Shown here piece after piece: positions 53,401 through 61,600 of a stretch of DNA of 64,000 nt. Where the stretch lies: contig NZ_RYFF01000029.1 of the NCBI RefSeq assembly GCF_004138165.1, forward strand, positions 1 through 64,000, given 5' to 3'. The notes beneath the pieces were generated by a model, which worked only from the letters and a program-made list of their open reading frames with translations, made no database searches and had not been told where the DNA came from. A program made the position numbers and the translations under genes. This DNA is from Candidatus Chloroploca sp. Khr17. Lineage in GTDB: Bacteria; Chloroflexota; Chloroflexia; Chloroflexales; Chloroflexaceae. Every line of letters begins with the position of its first letter. Positions within the stretch are counted from its first letter, which is position 1.

Positions 53401-54337
53401 CAACGATCTGCGCCCGCTCTTGCAGCGGCTCGACCGAGTCGAAACAATGGTCGAAACGATCCTCACGGCACGCAACCGGGCGCAACTCTTCCAACCGGCT
53501 CAATATGCCATCCAGCCGGCCTTCCAAAGTCAAAACCTGCTCGCGAGCGGGATCAGTCGGGTCTATACCGCGCAACAACAGATCGTGGTCGAGCAGCGCA
53601 GTGCAACCGCCCGCCTCGACCTAAACCAAGCGACGATCGGCAAAAGCTGGCAGCATACCCGGGTCACCGCCGAAGAACATGTCACGCTGAACGATCTGCT
53701 CAATGCCAGGCATAGCCGCAGCGACATTGTTGATCAAGCCACCACTGCGCTCAACCAGATCATGCACGTCGCTGCCTGTCTCTACAACGGCTTTGCGGCG
53801 GTCTTGCCAGCACTGCGCCTGACCTGGGCCGAACGCCTGAGCCAGTACGATGAGCCGGTGAACCTGCGCAATCTTGCGTCGTTGCCGCGCTGGGGCGAGA
53901 TCGACCGGCTCGAACGACGTGAGTTGCAGACGATGGCTGACTGGCTCTTCCTGCGCGTTGATGATCGGGTGCCCGAGGCGACCAGTTTCATCAATGATCT
54001 TGTGCGCGTCTGCATTTTGTTAGCGAGCCACGCCCCCGTCAATGAACTGGTTGCCGCCTCAATTGAAGAAGCCACCACAGCCAGCGAAGGAAGTCGTGTG
54101 CGGCTGAAGATCGATCCGGCGAAGGTGCATGTCGGCATGATCGCCTTGCTCTACCAGGGCAATACCGTGGTCGCCCAGGCGCTCGTTGATGACCTCGCCG
54201 GCAGCGTGGCGTCGGTACAGGTGATCAAGACGATGCAACCCACGGTGCAACTCGAAGTCAATGGACGGGTGCAACTCGCCGAACCTTCGACGCTTGCGTT
54301 GAGTCAAGCGACGAGTCAGATGCTGAGAAATCTGTAG
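50441..54337 (+). CDS. eCIS distal protein, shared-module paralogue 3 (1298 aa)
   Basis: This very large protein begins MRILKSIRNPQRDEHLLAVD and then has the shared module at about residues 30-110: LNFFTGRSLSHRALEAEQTI, VVSSGVIEGLEVGLERGEGG, LHLNPGTGLTPDGNDVTVP. Residues about 840-950 form a long charged coiled coil (TIAVLRLVEGRMRAYRAVIT, then LIGDELAEARHDVAVATALL). The C-terminal 200 residues have more helices and a short beta-rich end. It is the longest structural candidate in the locus. Length and coiled coil would suit a tape-measure role, but the beta-rich N-terminus and the two shorter paralogues argue instead for a baseplate or peripheral part. AAGGAAG precedes the start at 50441. Confidence 0.7.
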   Translation: MRILKSIRNPQRDEHLLAVDPELRPDLVSDWRRRLNFFTGRSLSHRALEAEQTIREAHLALRGQVVSSGVIEGLEVGLERGEGGTFLHLNPGTGLTPDGNDVTVPQPLRVPIHAPQVYIPPETGLGSGDTQRSLAALIASADAEPLPRACILLLTPVTIPLSAATDSTDPCALDEQDEAFADWQWIDGLALTLYIWPLHALPLPPFDANQWQNQLAHAIFAAEALLAPEERMPWEHLGVPVGLVGFDANWNALFVDCYAVVRAGGKPRRRTPLLPEHGNPFLWQARMQHFSAYMAELSLEQMPIEQIAARVRFMPPAGILPAGALEPRLLADDGTTRAQNHFFPPGYVVETLPVVLEQLDVVLEASASLDPFDLRVPDRVRVAVPVPQVWYEPDLLRVEVVDDEFQTTLAAFELRRNRWLGRRVQVHQITSALVKAITGEALVYPDPDPDAVGEETILTGDDLLDANDPALAEPEAAYGTTLADGGPVVTVRQELRDWLAEQALLREPEMAQFDQMGLSNFIVFLQERVKQADDRIDLGFVQAQTNMYRLRQLLMGNVGATRLATSTALPEIARSDSAIIANEEIRRYLGSVVQPDVLKRAQGTPIIGDAPTPGDLGGRGLVAGATIRSTTTPGMPPAGFSGATPRNLFLSGEVSRLTASLAGRSIPDATVAAELAAGWRDLSGGRGELALDSVRGQATTASGGKLFATPSLVPPQEAIIGQAQLVGKGYDFRTMTVAERLRAPEANEAKEATIAAKFDVASGFHKLLEMGLNLDEISVPGVAVYQDGRPVFEEVGDGRTRLRRESRTLRDLAANNFLDLLRDPDPADADEAEFFSLAVQQTEHTIAVLRLVEGRMRAYRAVITRCEQTLKTITDLAAQADRRLKLIGDELAEARHDVAVATALLAEETARIAAINDRRNQIIAEHVTFLAYYRPRLSDHRKDVPVRFVDNGLVAAPIPACLARRAYIAPELREMVALLRETPLKWLNDLRPLLQRLDRVETMVETILTARNRAQLFQPAQYAIQPAFQSQNLLASGISRVYTAQQQIVVEQRSATARLDLNQATIGKSWQHTRVTAEEHVTLNDLLNARHSRSDIVDQATTALNQIMHVAACLYNGFAAVLPALRLTWAERLSQYDEPVNLRNLASLPRWGEIDRLERRELQTMADWLFLRVDDRVPEATSFINDLVRVCILLASHAPVNELVAASIEEATTASEGSRVRLKIDPAKVHVGMIALLYQGNTVVAQALVDDLAGSVASVQVIKTMQPTVQLEVNGRVQLAEPSTLALSQATSQMLRNL

Positions 54338-54341
54338 CGCC

Positions 54342-54637
54342 ATGCACCTTTGGCACAGCGATCCGTCGCACGCGTGGCGTCAAGATATGGGAGGGCCGAC
54401 TGAAGTCGGCACTACCTTCGGCAGCAGAGCAGAAAACTTTGTTGACAGACTAGTAGTAGTGTGTGAAGTACATGTCCCGGTCGCGCCGCCGACCACGAAT
54501 ACTGATCACGAATATACGAATATGGGCTTGGTGACGCACGTATTCGTTTATTCGTGGCCCCCATTCGTGGTCGGCCAACGACACCAGAAAACTTACTTCC
54601 CAGACTACTTAAACAAGGAAATAGGAAATAGCAGCCT
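54342..54637. repeat. MITE-like element before the 595-aa gene
   Basis: No gene is supported. A solitary right end (AAAACTTTGTTGACAGACTA) stands at about 54432-54451. A complete 155-bp element runs 54455-54609: left end AGTAGTGTGTGAAGTACATG, core CCGACCACGAATACTGATCA and CCCCCATTCGTGGTCGGCCA, right end AAACTTACTTCCCAGACTACT. The palindrome GCCGACTGAAGTCGGC is at 54395-54410, and two GGAAATA units stand before the next start. Confidence 0.85.
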
Positions 54638-56425
54638 ATGTCACGTCTGGTCCATCGCGTTCGTCTGCATGCCCCTGCTGCCCATCTAGTGCAGCGGGGC
54701 GCGTTCCTGCTTGAAGATGCCCTGCGTACCGCGTCACTGCCCGGGGCCGGGCCAGGGCGTCTGCTGCTCGTGCGCTATCTGCATGTAGGCACAATCGATC
54801 CTGCCCGCAATCCCGTCGCGCTCGCGATGGCCCTCGAAGCACGGATGCGTCTGTTGCGCACAACGGCGGTGCATGCGGCGACGGCAGGGGCACCGACGGC
54901 CCAGGTGGTCTATTTTCACGACGAAGCCGAGGCCTACACAATGCTGGCCCTGCGCCTCGTGGCGCGTCAGCCAATCAACGCCTGGTTCTGGCGGCTCGTT
55001 GTCCCGCCCCTCGACCCGCGTGCGCCGTTGCGTTCGCTGCTCTATGCGATCCCTGCCACCAGTGTCGGCACCGCAATGCTGCTGCGCGTGCTCACTGAAC
55101 TCGCTGATCGCACGGCGCTCGATCCATTGCTGGCGACCCTGACACCCACTGACGGCGCACGGCTGCTAGCGCTGCGTCATTGGCCTAGCCCTGCGCCAGC
55201 CGCGCCTGCCATGCCAGCGCTGCCCCTCAATGCGGCAGCGCCAACACACAGCATCACAGGGTCGCCGACAATGCCAACCGCACTGCTCAGCGCAAAGTGG
55301 CGCGTGCCGCTGACACGCTGGCTCAAGCAGTGGGGCAGCGCCGATCCACGCTCGCACTGGCTCGCCACCAGTGCCCTTGTTGCCACCCATCCGCCCCGCT
55401 TGCTTGATCCGACGCTGGCGCAACGTGCGGCGCTCCTCATCAGCACGATGACCGCCGCACCAACGACACAGCCTTCACCAGTTGGCAGTTCCCCAGAACT
55501 AGACCAAGACCGGCACCAGGCTCAGGCCGCGCACACCGCGACGTATCCAGCCGAGGCAACCTCAGATGAACTGCCGCTGCCTGGCAGCACGACCGTTTCG
55601 GCCCTCGGTGTACCAATCGAGCGCTCGTTGCACCTCAGGCCAGGGCCGCAGGGCAACCAGACCGTGACGCCGCAGCCATCGCCGACACGCACTGGTCAAC
55701 CCGACAAACCAATGTCCACCCTGGCGCCACCGCTCGCCATGCCACCAGTGACCCGGCTTGGCGGCCTCTTCTTCTTGCTCCCTGTGCTCGAGCGCCTCGG
55801 CATCCGAGCATTTCTGACGGCCCAACCACACTGGATCGAGGCCGACCTGGGGTGGGCGCTGCTGCGCATCGTCGCTACGCGCCTCGGTCTCACCGAGCGC
55901 GACCCGTTGCACAACCTTCTCGGCGAGGCACCACCCGACAATCCCGCGCTCACCTTCGTTGCACCCACGACCTGGCACAACGGCCCGGCGGCGTTGCCAT
56001 ACGCCACGATCCATCGCGTCGAGCAACAGCCAGGGCAGCGTGTTATCATTGATCGCACCGGACGCCTGCTGCTCGCACGGTGGTCACACCAGCGACCGGC
56101 GGGCCTGCACGAGTTGCGTGCGGCAACAGAACTGCGGCGGGGCACACCCCTGGCGAACCTACCCTCACCAACGCACGCCTGGCTCACCGCCACCCGTCGC
56201 TGGCTCCGGCGCAGCCCGGCCCATATCGGCCTCCACGATCTCGTCACCCGTCCCGCCCTGATCAGCACCACCGCAACCCATCTCGACCTCACCTTCGACC
56301 ACAGCCAGACCGATCTGCGCCTGCGACGTCACGGCCTCGACTTCAATCCCGGCTGGGTGCCGTGGTTAGGGAAAGTCGTCTCTTTTCATTATGCCAACGT
56401 GGAGGAGCTACGTTATGGTCTTTGA
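54638..56425 (+). CDS. eCIS protein of unknown function (595 aa)
   Basis: This protein has an N-terminal part (residues 1-190) with VRYLHVGTIDP and AWFWRLVVPPLDPRAPLRSLLYA, a Pro/Thr/Ala-rich linker (about 200-370), and a C-terminal part with TRLGGLFFLLPVLERLGIRAF and ATHLDLTFDHSQTDLRLRRHGLDFNPGWVPWLGKVVSFHY cut into two clear segments. I recall similar proteins directly before the AAA+ gene in actinobacterial and chloroflexal injection clusters, but they have no assigned role. There is no signal peptide. The gene is followed by an overlapping small open frame and then the AAA+ ATPase. Confidence 0.65.
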   Translation: MSRLVHRVRLHAPAAHLVQRGAFLLEDALRTASLPGAGPGRLLLVRYLHVGTIDPARNPVALAMALEARMRLLRTTAVHAATAGAPTAQVVYFHDEAEAYTMLALRLVARQPINAWFWRLVVPPLDPRAPLRSLLYAIPATSVGTAMLLRVLTELADRTALDPLLATLTPTDGARLLALRHWPSPAPAAPAMPALPLNAAAPTHSITGSPTMPTALLSAKWRVPLTRWLKQWGSADPRSHWLATSALVATHPPRLLDPTLAQRAALLISTMTAAPTTQPSPVGSSPELDQDRHQAQAAHTATYPAEATSDELPLPGSTTVSALGVPIERSLHLRPGPQGNQTVTPQPSPTRTGQPDKPMSTLAPPLAMPPVTRLGGLFFLLPVLERLGIRAFLTAQPHWIEADLGWALLRIVATRLGLTERDPLHNLLGEAPPDNPALTFVAPTTWHNGPAALPYATIHRVEQQPGQRVIIDRTGRLLLARWSHQRPAGLHELRAATELRRGTPLANLPSPTHAWLTATRRWLRRSPAHIGLHDLVTRPALISTTATHLDLTFDHSQTDLRLRRHGLDFNPGWVPWLGKVVSFHYANVEELRYGL

Positions 56426-56603
56426 ACATATTCTCCGCTCTCCGCTTGATACCGCCGCGCTCAAGCGCTCGGCTCTGGGATGCGAAGCCCGCGCAGGCAG
56501 GCGAGACCGGATTCATTGCGTAAAGACCATCAGTAGTCTGTCAGCGCCGTTTTCTGGCCTTGCTGCCCCCTCCCAACCTCCCCCCGCTGGGGGGAGGGGC
56601 TAG
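56415..56603 (+). pseudogene. Possible small gene truncated by a repeat
   Basis: Right at the end of the 595-aa gene, GGAGGAG is followed seven bases later by ATG and a frame reading MVFEHILRSPLDTAALKRSA. This strong ribosome site and overlapping start suggest translational coupling. After about 38 codons the frame runs into a half MITE-like element (AGTAGTCTGTCAGCGCC at 56531) and GC-rich repeat DNA and stops. It may be the remnant of a small eCIS gene cut by repeat insertion, or a short real gene whose end is repeat-coded. Confidence 0.4.
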
Positions 56604-56695
56604 ACACCCGCCCCCAGCGGGGGAGGGCTGGGGAAGGGGCGTCCGGCTCCCGCCCCCAGCGGGGGAGGGCTGGGGAGGGGGCGAAAAATTCTTCA
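56531..56695. repeat. Half MITE-like element plus CCCCCAGCGGGGGAGGG repeats
   Basis: AGTAGTCTGTCAGCGCCGTT and TTCTGG resemble the left end of the element family; no right end follows. Three units of the CCCCCAGCGGGGGAGGGCTG type (about 56577-56690) come next. Their palindromic arms resemble those of the repeat inside the SARP gene. Confidence 0.75.
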
Positions 56696-56718
56696 TCAAA
56701 AAGTATGCCGGCTAAACT

Positions 56719-58698
56719 ATGACTCAAGCACCAACAACTCAACAAACGCAGCACGGGCCGCGTGAAGAACTGCCCCCGGTCACGCTGCGCACCTACGCCC
56801 TGGCGGGCATTGCGTCGCGCATGCTTGGTGCGCTCGAAGCGCAGCCGGATCGGCCTGAGCATGGCTTGTTGCTCTACGCCTCGCACCTGGTCGATCCGCA
56901 CCGCGAGGGCTGGAGCGACAAACTGGCCGGATATTTCCAGGCCTCAGCGCGAGGAGACTGGCCTCTGTTGCGCCTAGCAAAAACAATGGCTTTATCAGAT
57001 GCCGAAATGTTGGCGATCACGCTGGCGGCAGCGGTCGAAGACGATATGATGATCGGCCGCACCATCGCGTATGTGCAGGCCCCCATCGGTGGCAGTCGCC
57101 CTACGATGAGTCTGCTGGCGACCCTGCACTCCGCGCCTGAGCACGCGCCTATCCCGAGCCTTGTCACCGGGCTAGCCATGCGCAGCGGTCTGCTCGTGAT
57201 GGGCGACGAGCACCTGCCCCTGCCCGAGCGCCCGGTGCGCGTGCCGCTGGCGATCTGTCTGGCGCTGCACGACCACGATGCCGAGATGGCCGGGGCAACC
57301 CTTGAGCCTGGCCCGCCAATCAAATTGCCCGCAGCGATCGAGCAACAAGCCCACCGCCAGGCGCTCGCGCTTAGCCAGGCTACGAGGGGCGGCCTGGTGA
57401 TCCGCACTGGCTCGCTCGCCGAAGGCAAAGCCGTCGCCCTCGCCATGGCGCAGGCGCTGCAACAGCGGCCCGTCTACCTCGACCCGACACAGACGCAACC
57501 GGGTCTCGTACCCTGGCTGCTCCTCCGGCAACTGCTGCCCGTCTTTCCGCTCGAACTCGCCCCCGGCGAACAGCGCACTCTCCCCGCGCTGCCAGGGTAT
57601 ACCGGGCCAGTGCTGGCAATCAGCGGGCCAGATGGTTCGGTGGAGCGTGCCGGCGCAACGCTCTACACCTGGACGCTCCCGGTACCCGAGCGGCGCGACC
57701 GGGAAGCCTTGTGGCTCGGCGTCACGGGCGATGCCGAACTCGCCGCCGACCTGGCGCGCCACCATCGCCACAGCAGCGGGCGCATCGCCCACCTGGGGCA
57801 GGTCGCGCAACACGAGGCGCGTCTACACGAACGCACGAGCCTCACCGCAACCGACCTGCGCGCCGCCGCCTGGGCCAGCGAAGGCGGTGGCCTCGAAGGG
57901 TTGGCGCAACCGTTGCCCCAGCCAATCGGCGACGAAGCCCTGACCCTCGACGCCACACTCCGCCGCGAACTCGAAGCGCTCGTGCAGCGCTGCCTGGTCC
58001 GCGACGAACTCGTAGCCAACCTCGGCCTGGCCGCGACCGCCCGCTATCAACCGGGGGTGCGCGCCCTCTTTGTTGGCCCATCGGGTACCGGCAAAACCCT
58101 GGCGGCAGGCTGGCTCGCCACCCGGTTGGGCCTACCGCTCTACCGCGTCGATCTCGCCTCGGTCACCAGCAAATACATCGGCGAAACCGAAAAAAACCTG
58201 GCGCAACTGCTCGCCCGCGCCGAACAGAGCGAAGTCGTGCTGCTCTTCGACGAAGCCGACTCGCTCTTTGGCAAACGCACCGACGTGCAGCAAGCCAACG
58301 ACCGCTTTGCCAACGCCCAGACCAACTATCTCTTGCAGCGCATCGAATTCTACGACGGCATCACGCTCCTGACCAGCAATAGCCGTGGCCGCTTCGACCC
58401 CGCCTTCTCGCGGCGGCTCGACATGATCATCGACTTCCCAATGCCCGAACCCGAAGAACGTCGCGATCTCTGGCTGAATCACCTTGGCACCGGCCACACC
58501 CTGACGCGCCAGCAAGTCAACACCCTGGCCGCGCTGGTCGACATGGCTGGCGGCCACATCCGCAACGTCGTGCTCGCCGGGGCCGCCCGTGCCCGCTCGA
58601 ACGAGCGTCTCATCACCTTTGACGATATTCTCGACGGACTCACGCGTGAATACAAGAAACTCGGCCAACAGATGCCCATTGAACTGGTAGCGCTATGA
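56719..58698 (+). CDS. AAA+ ATPase of the eCIS (Afp15/Pvc15-like)
   Basis: This 659-aa protein has a poorly conserved N-terminal half and a classic AAA+ module at about residues 420-650. It includes Walker [10 protein letters not shown] (about 453), Walker [16 protein letters not shown] (about 506), sensor 1 [14 protein letters not shown] and the arginine-containing [11 protein letters not shown]. This is the ATPase always found in eCIS loci and absent from phages; it is thought to act in assembly or cargo loading. Its stop overlaps the start of the DUF4157 gene (ATGA), so the ATPase and cargo candidate are translated together. Confidence 0.93.
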   Translation: MTQAPTTQQTQHGPREELPPVTLRTYALAGIASRMLGALEAQPDRPEHGLLLYASHLVDPHREGWSDKLAGYFQASARGDWPLLRLAKTMALSDAEMLAITLAAAVEDDMMIGRTIAYVQAPIGGSRPTMSLLATLHSAPEHAPIPSLVTGLAMRSGLLVMGDEHLPLPERPVRVPLAICLALHDHDAEMAGATLEPGPPIKLPAAIEQQAHRQALALSQATRGGLVIRTGSLAEGKAVALAMAQALQQRPVYLDPTQTQPGLVPWLLLRQLLPVFPLELAPGEQRTLPALPGYTGPVLAISGPDGSVERAGATLYTWTLPVPERRDREALWLGVTGDAELAADLARHHRHSSGRIAHLGQVAQHEARLHERTSLTATDLRAAAWASEGGGLEGLAQPLPQPIGDEALTLDATLRRELEALVQRCLVRDELVANLGLAATARYQPGVRALFVGPSGTGKTLAAGWLATRLGLPLYRVDLASVTSKYIGETEKNLAQLLARAEQSEVVLLFDEADSLFGKRTDVQQANDRFANAQTNYLLQRIEFYDGITLLTSNSRGRFDPAFSRRLDMIIDFPMPEPEERRDLWLNHLGTGHTLTRQQVNTLAALVDMAGGHIRNVVLAGAARARSNERLITFDDILDGLTREYKKLGQQMPIELVAL

Positions 58699-61600
58699 AA
58701 ACAGCCCCCCCTGAGCACAAAAGCAAACCCGCCGCTGAACCGCGCCAGCCGCTGGTGCAACCTGAAGCCGAGCACGAAGGCGGTTTGGGGGTCGGCATGC
58801 CCTTCTTTCTCGCGAGTGCCTCTCCGCCCCCGGTGCAGCCAAAGCTGCGCCTGAATCAGCCAGGCGACCGCTACGAACAAGAAGCCGACCGGGTTGCAAC
58901 GCAGGTAATGCGGATGCCCCTGGCGCCTGCCGACACCGTGCAGCGGGCTTGCAGCTGTGGCGGAACCTGCGCCCATTGCCGAGGAGGCGGCGAAGCACCG
59001 CTGATCCAGCGGGAATTGGCAGGCTCCACCACAGCGCCCCCGTCCGCAGGCACCGTCTTGCCCTCAACCAGGGGCAAGCCCCTTGACGCCCCGACACGCC
59101 AGAGCTTCGAAGCCCGTTTCGGGCACGACTTCAGCGGCGTACGCATCCACACCGGCCCCCAGGCAAGCGACAAAGCCGCCGCGATCCAGGCGCGGGCCTT
59201 CACCACCGGCAACAACATCGTCTTTGGCGCCGGCGCATATGCCCCCGGCACCCAGGCAGGCCAGACCCTCCTGGCCCACGAACTGGCGCATGTCGTGCAG
59301 CAGCGAAGTGGGAGCACTCCGCCCGGTCAAATTCAGCGTGTCTTTGATATGGAGAACGATCCCAACATACGCCGCATGCGCGAGCAAGAGCGTGAGCAAG
59401 CACGCCACCGTGCCGCCGAGCATCGGCGTTGGGAGGCTTCACATCAAGAGCGCTTTCGTACCGAGCTTGGCTCACAACCAACGACCCTGACCGAACAACA
59501 GCAGCGTACCGAACAGAACCTGATGGTGCAGCGCAACCAGGTCTTTGAGGCTGTACGCTCATCTGAGTCAGGTGGTCTGCTTGCCGATCTGCTACGTCTC
59601 GCTGGCGTTGAAGTTACCTTACCCACCACCTTGCCTGCTGACTTGCAGCAACGCTGGAATGCTGCTCGTCAAGCTATCGAGGCTATCCGGTTTAGCCTCC
59701 AACAGAGTGATGTCACATGGGAAACCCAGGACGAATTACGACCGGTATTTACAGGTTTCTATCTAGCACTGATCGAATTTGCCGGAGCAATCGAGCGCGT
59801 GCAACAGGCTCGTGAGCAACGCGAGCAGCAGCGCTACCAGGAAGAGCAAGCACGCTACGAGTCGATGCGCGAAACCACATTTTCTGGCCCCAGGGGAGAA
59901 CCGGGTGAAGGGGCCTTCCGTGGTGCCTGGAGCCTTGCAAATCCACCGCCTCAGCCAGCCTACCGCGCAGATCCCCCTGTCAGCCCTACGATCAGCCCGA
60001 TGCTCGAGCATGTCAACCGAGCCGATGCAGCTGCGGGGTGGCAGCAGGTCGTGCAAGACTTTAACCAGGCGACGCGCATCATGGATCGTTTGCTGCTCTC
60101 GCTCTTGCCTGAAAGCTCGCGTCAGCGGCAGGGTATGGAATATTTCTCATCGCTTGGTGACCGACTCGCCCAGCTTGAGCGCGAACATCCCCTGGCGGTG
60201 CCTATCCCAGCGGTTTTTTACCCCAAAGACAAGTTTGTCCGCATCCCTGACCCCAATGGTGCCGAAGGAACCATGGTCAGTGTAGCCGAAGGCATTCCCT
60301 GGCAGTTCTATCTGTACCACACTGGCGTCGCTTCGCATGATCAACCAGCGCGTGCGGGGGGGGAATGGGTACTGGTTGATCTGACCTCGCCTCGCCAAGA
60401 ACGGGCCAATCGCCAAGATTCGAGCGCTTTCGATGCGGCGATGCTGCAACAGGGCGACGTTCGCGATCCTCCTCAGGAACTCTTTGAGCAACTCAATACC
60501 AAACTGCGTTTCCCCGAAGGCCAGCTCTACTGGCAGATGCCCTCAGGTACTGCCTGGACACTGGCAACGACCGCTGAGTGGGAACTTTCCGACTGGTTTG
60601 CAGCTATTGGTATGACCCTTGGTGCCGTAGCCCTCATTGCCGGTGTTGTCGTCACTGGTGGGCTGGCAGCACCGGCGGCTGCCCCCGCGCTCGGCGCAAT
60701 TGCCACCGCTGCGGGCATTGGTGCCGCCGGGTTTGGCATTGCTTCTACCCTCTCGGGCACGGAAGAACGCCGTCGCCAGGGCATGCTGACCCAGCGGGAT
60801 ATTGACCGCGCTGCGCTCGCGATTGCGATTGATGTGGCCGGTGCCTTGGCGCTTGGCATGGGCCAACTCGTCCGTGGCGCTGGGCAGATCGGCACCATGG
60901 GCTCACGCCTGGCAGCCTATACCGGGCGCTACTGGTTCCTGGTACAACGCGGTGCTCAGGCAACCACAGGCGCAGCGCTCGTAGGCGATGCTGCGCAACT
61001 GATGACCGCTTCTTCAGATTTCATTACAGCCTATCGTGCCATCCAGCGTCATCCTGGCATGAATGAGAGTGAGCGCGATCGCGCCCTCGTGCAACTTGTC
61101 TCGACCGGCTTGCTCACTGGCGGCTTGCTCACCCTGTCGATCCGTGGTGGCTTGAGCGATCTACGGCAAGGCACCAACCTTCATCTGGTTGGGGTCGATG
61201 CCGATGGTCGCGCTATGGTTCAGGCGGCTGGCGAGCTGCCAACAGGATCAACGCCTCACCCCGGTGAACCAGGTACACCGGTGCCCAGACCAGATACACC
61301 CGAAGCAACGATCCGCGTTGCGCCCGATCCAACGACGCCCACCGCAACTGGTTGGAGCCGACCTTTGCTGGCTCCCCGCCCTGGTTCATCGCAGGTCGAT
61401 GCAAGTTTGCCCTCGGGACGCGTGGAAATCCGCGTCAGTCAGGACGAGACTGGCCTTGTAACAGGCTTGCAGATTCGCCATGCACCCGATGCCAGCGCTG
61501 TTGACATCGCGATCCACGAGCGCATGGGTGGGCTTATTCGTCTGTATGGTGGTCAAATCGGACGCATTCCATTGCTGATCAACCAGTTGCGCCGCGCCTT

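Noticed and set aside
51953-53578. 541-codon minus-strand frame
   Set aside because: Antisense shadow of the 1298-aa eCIS gene, caused by GC-rich third codon positions.
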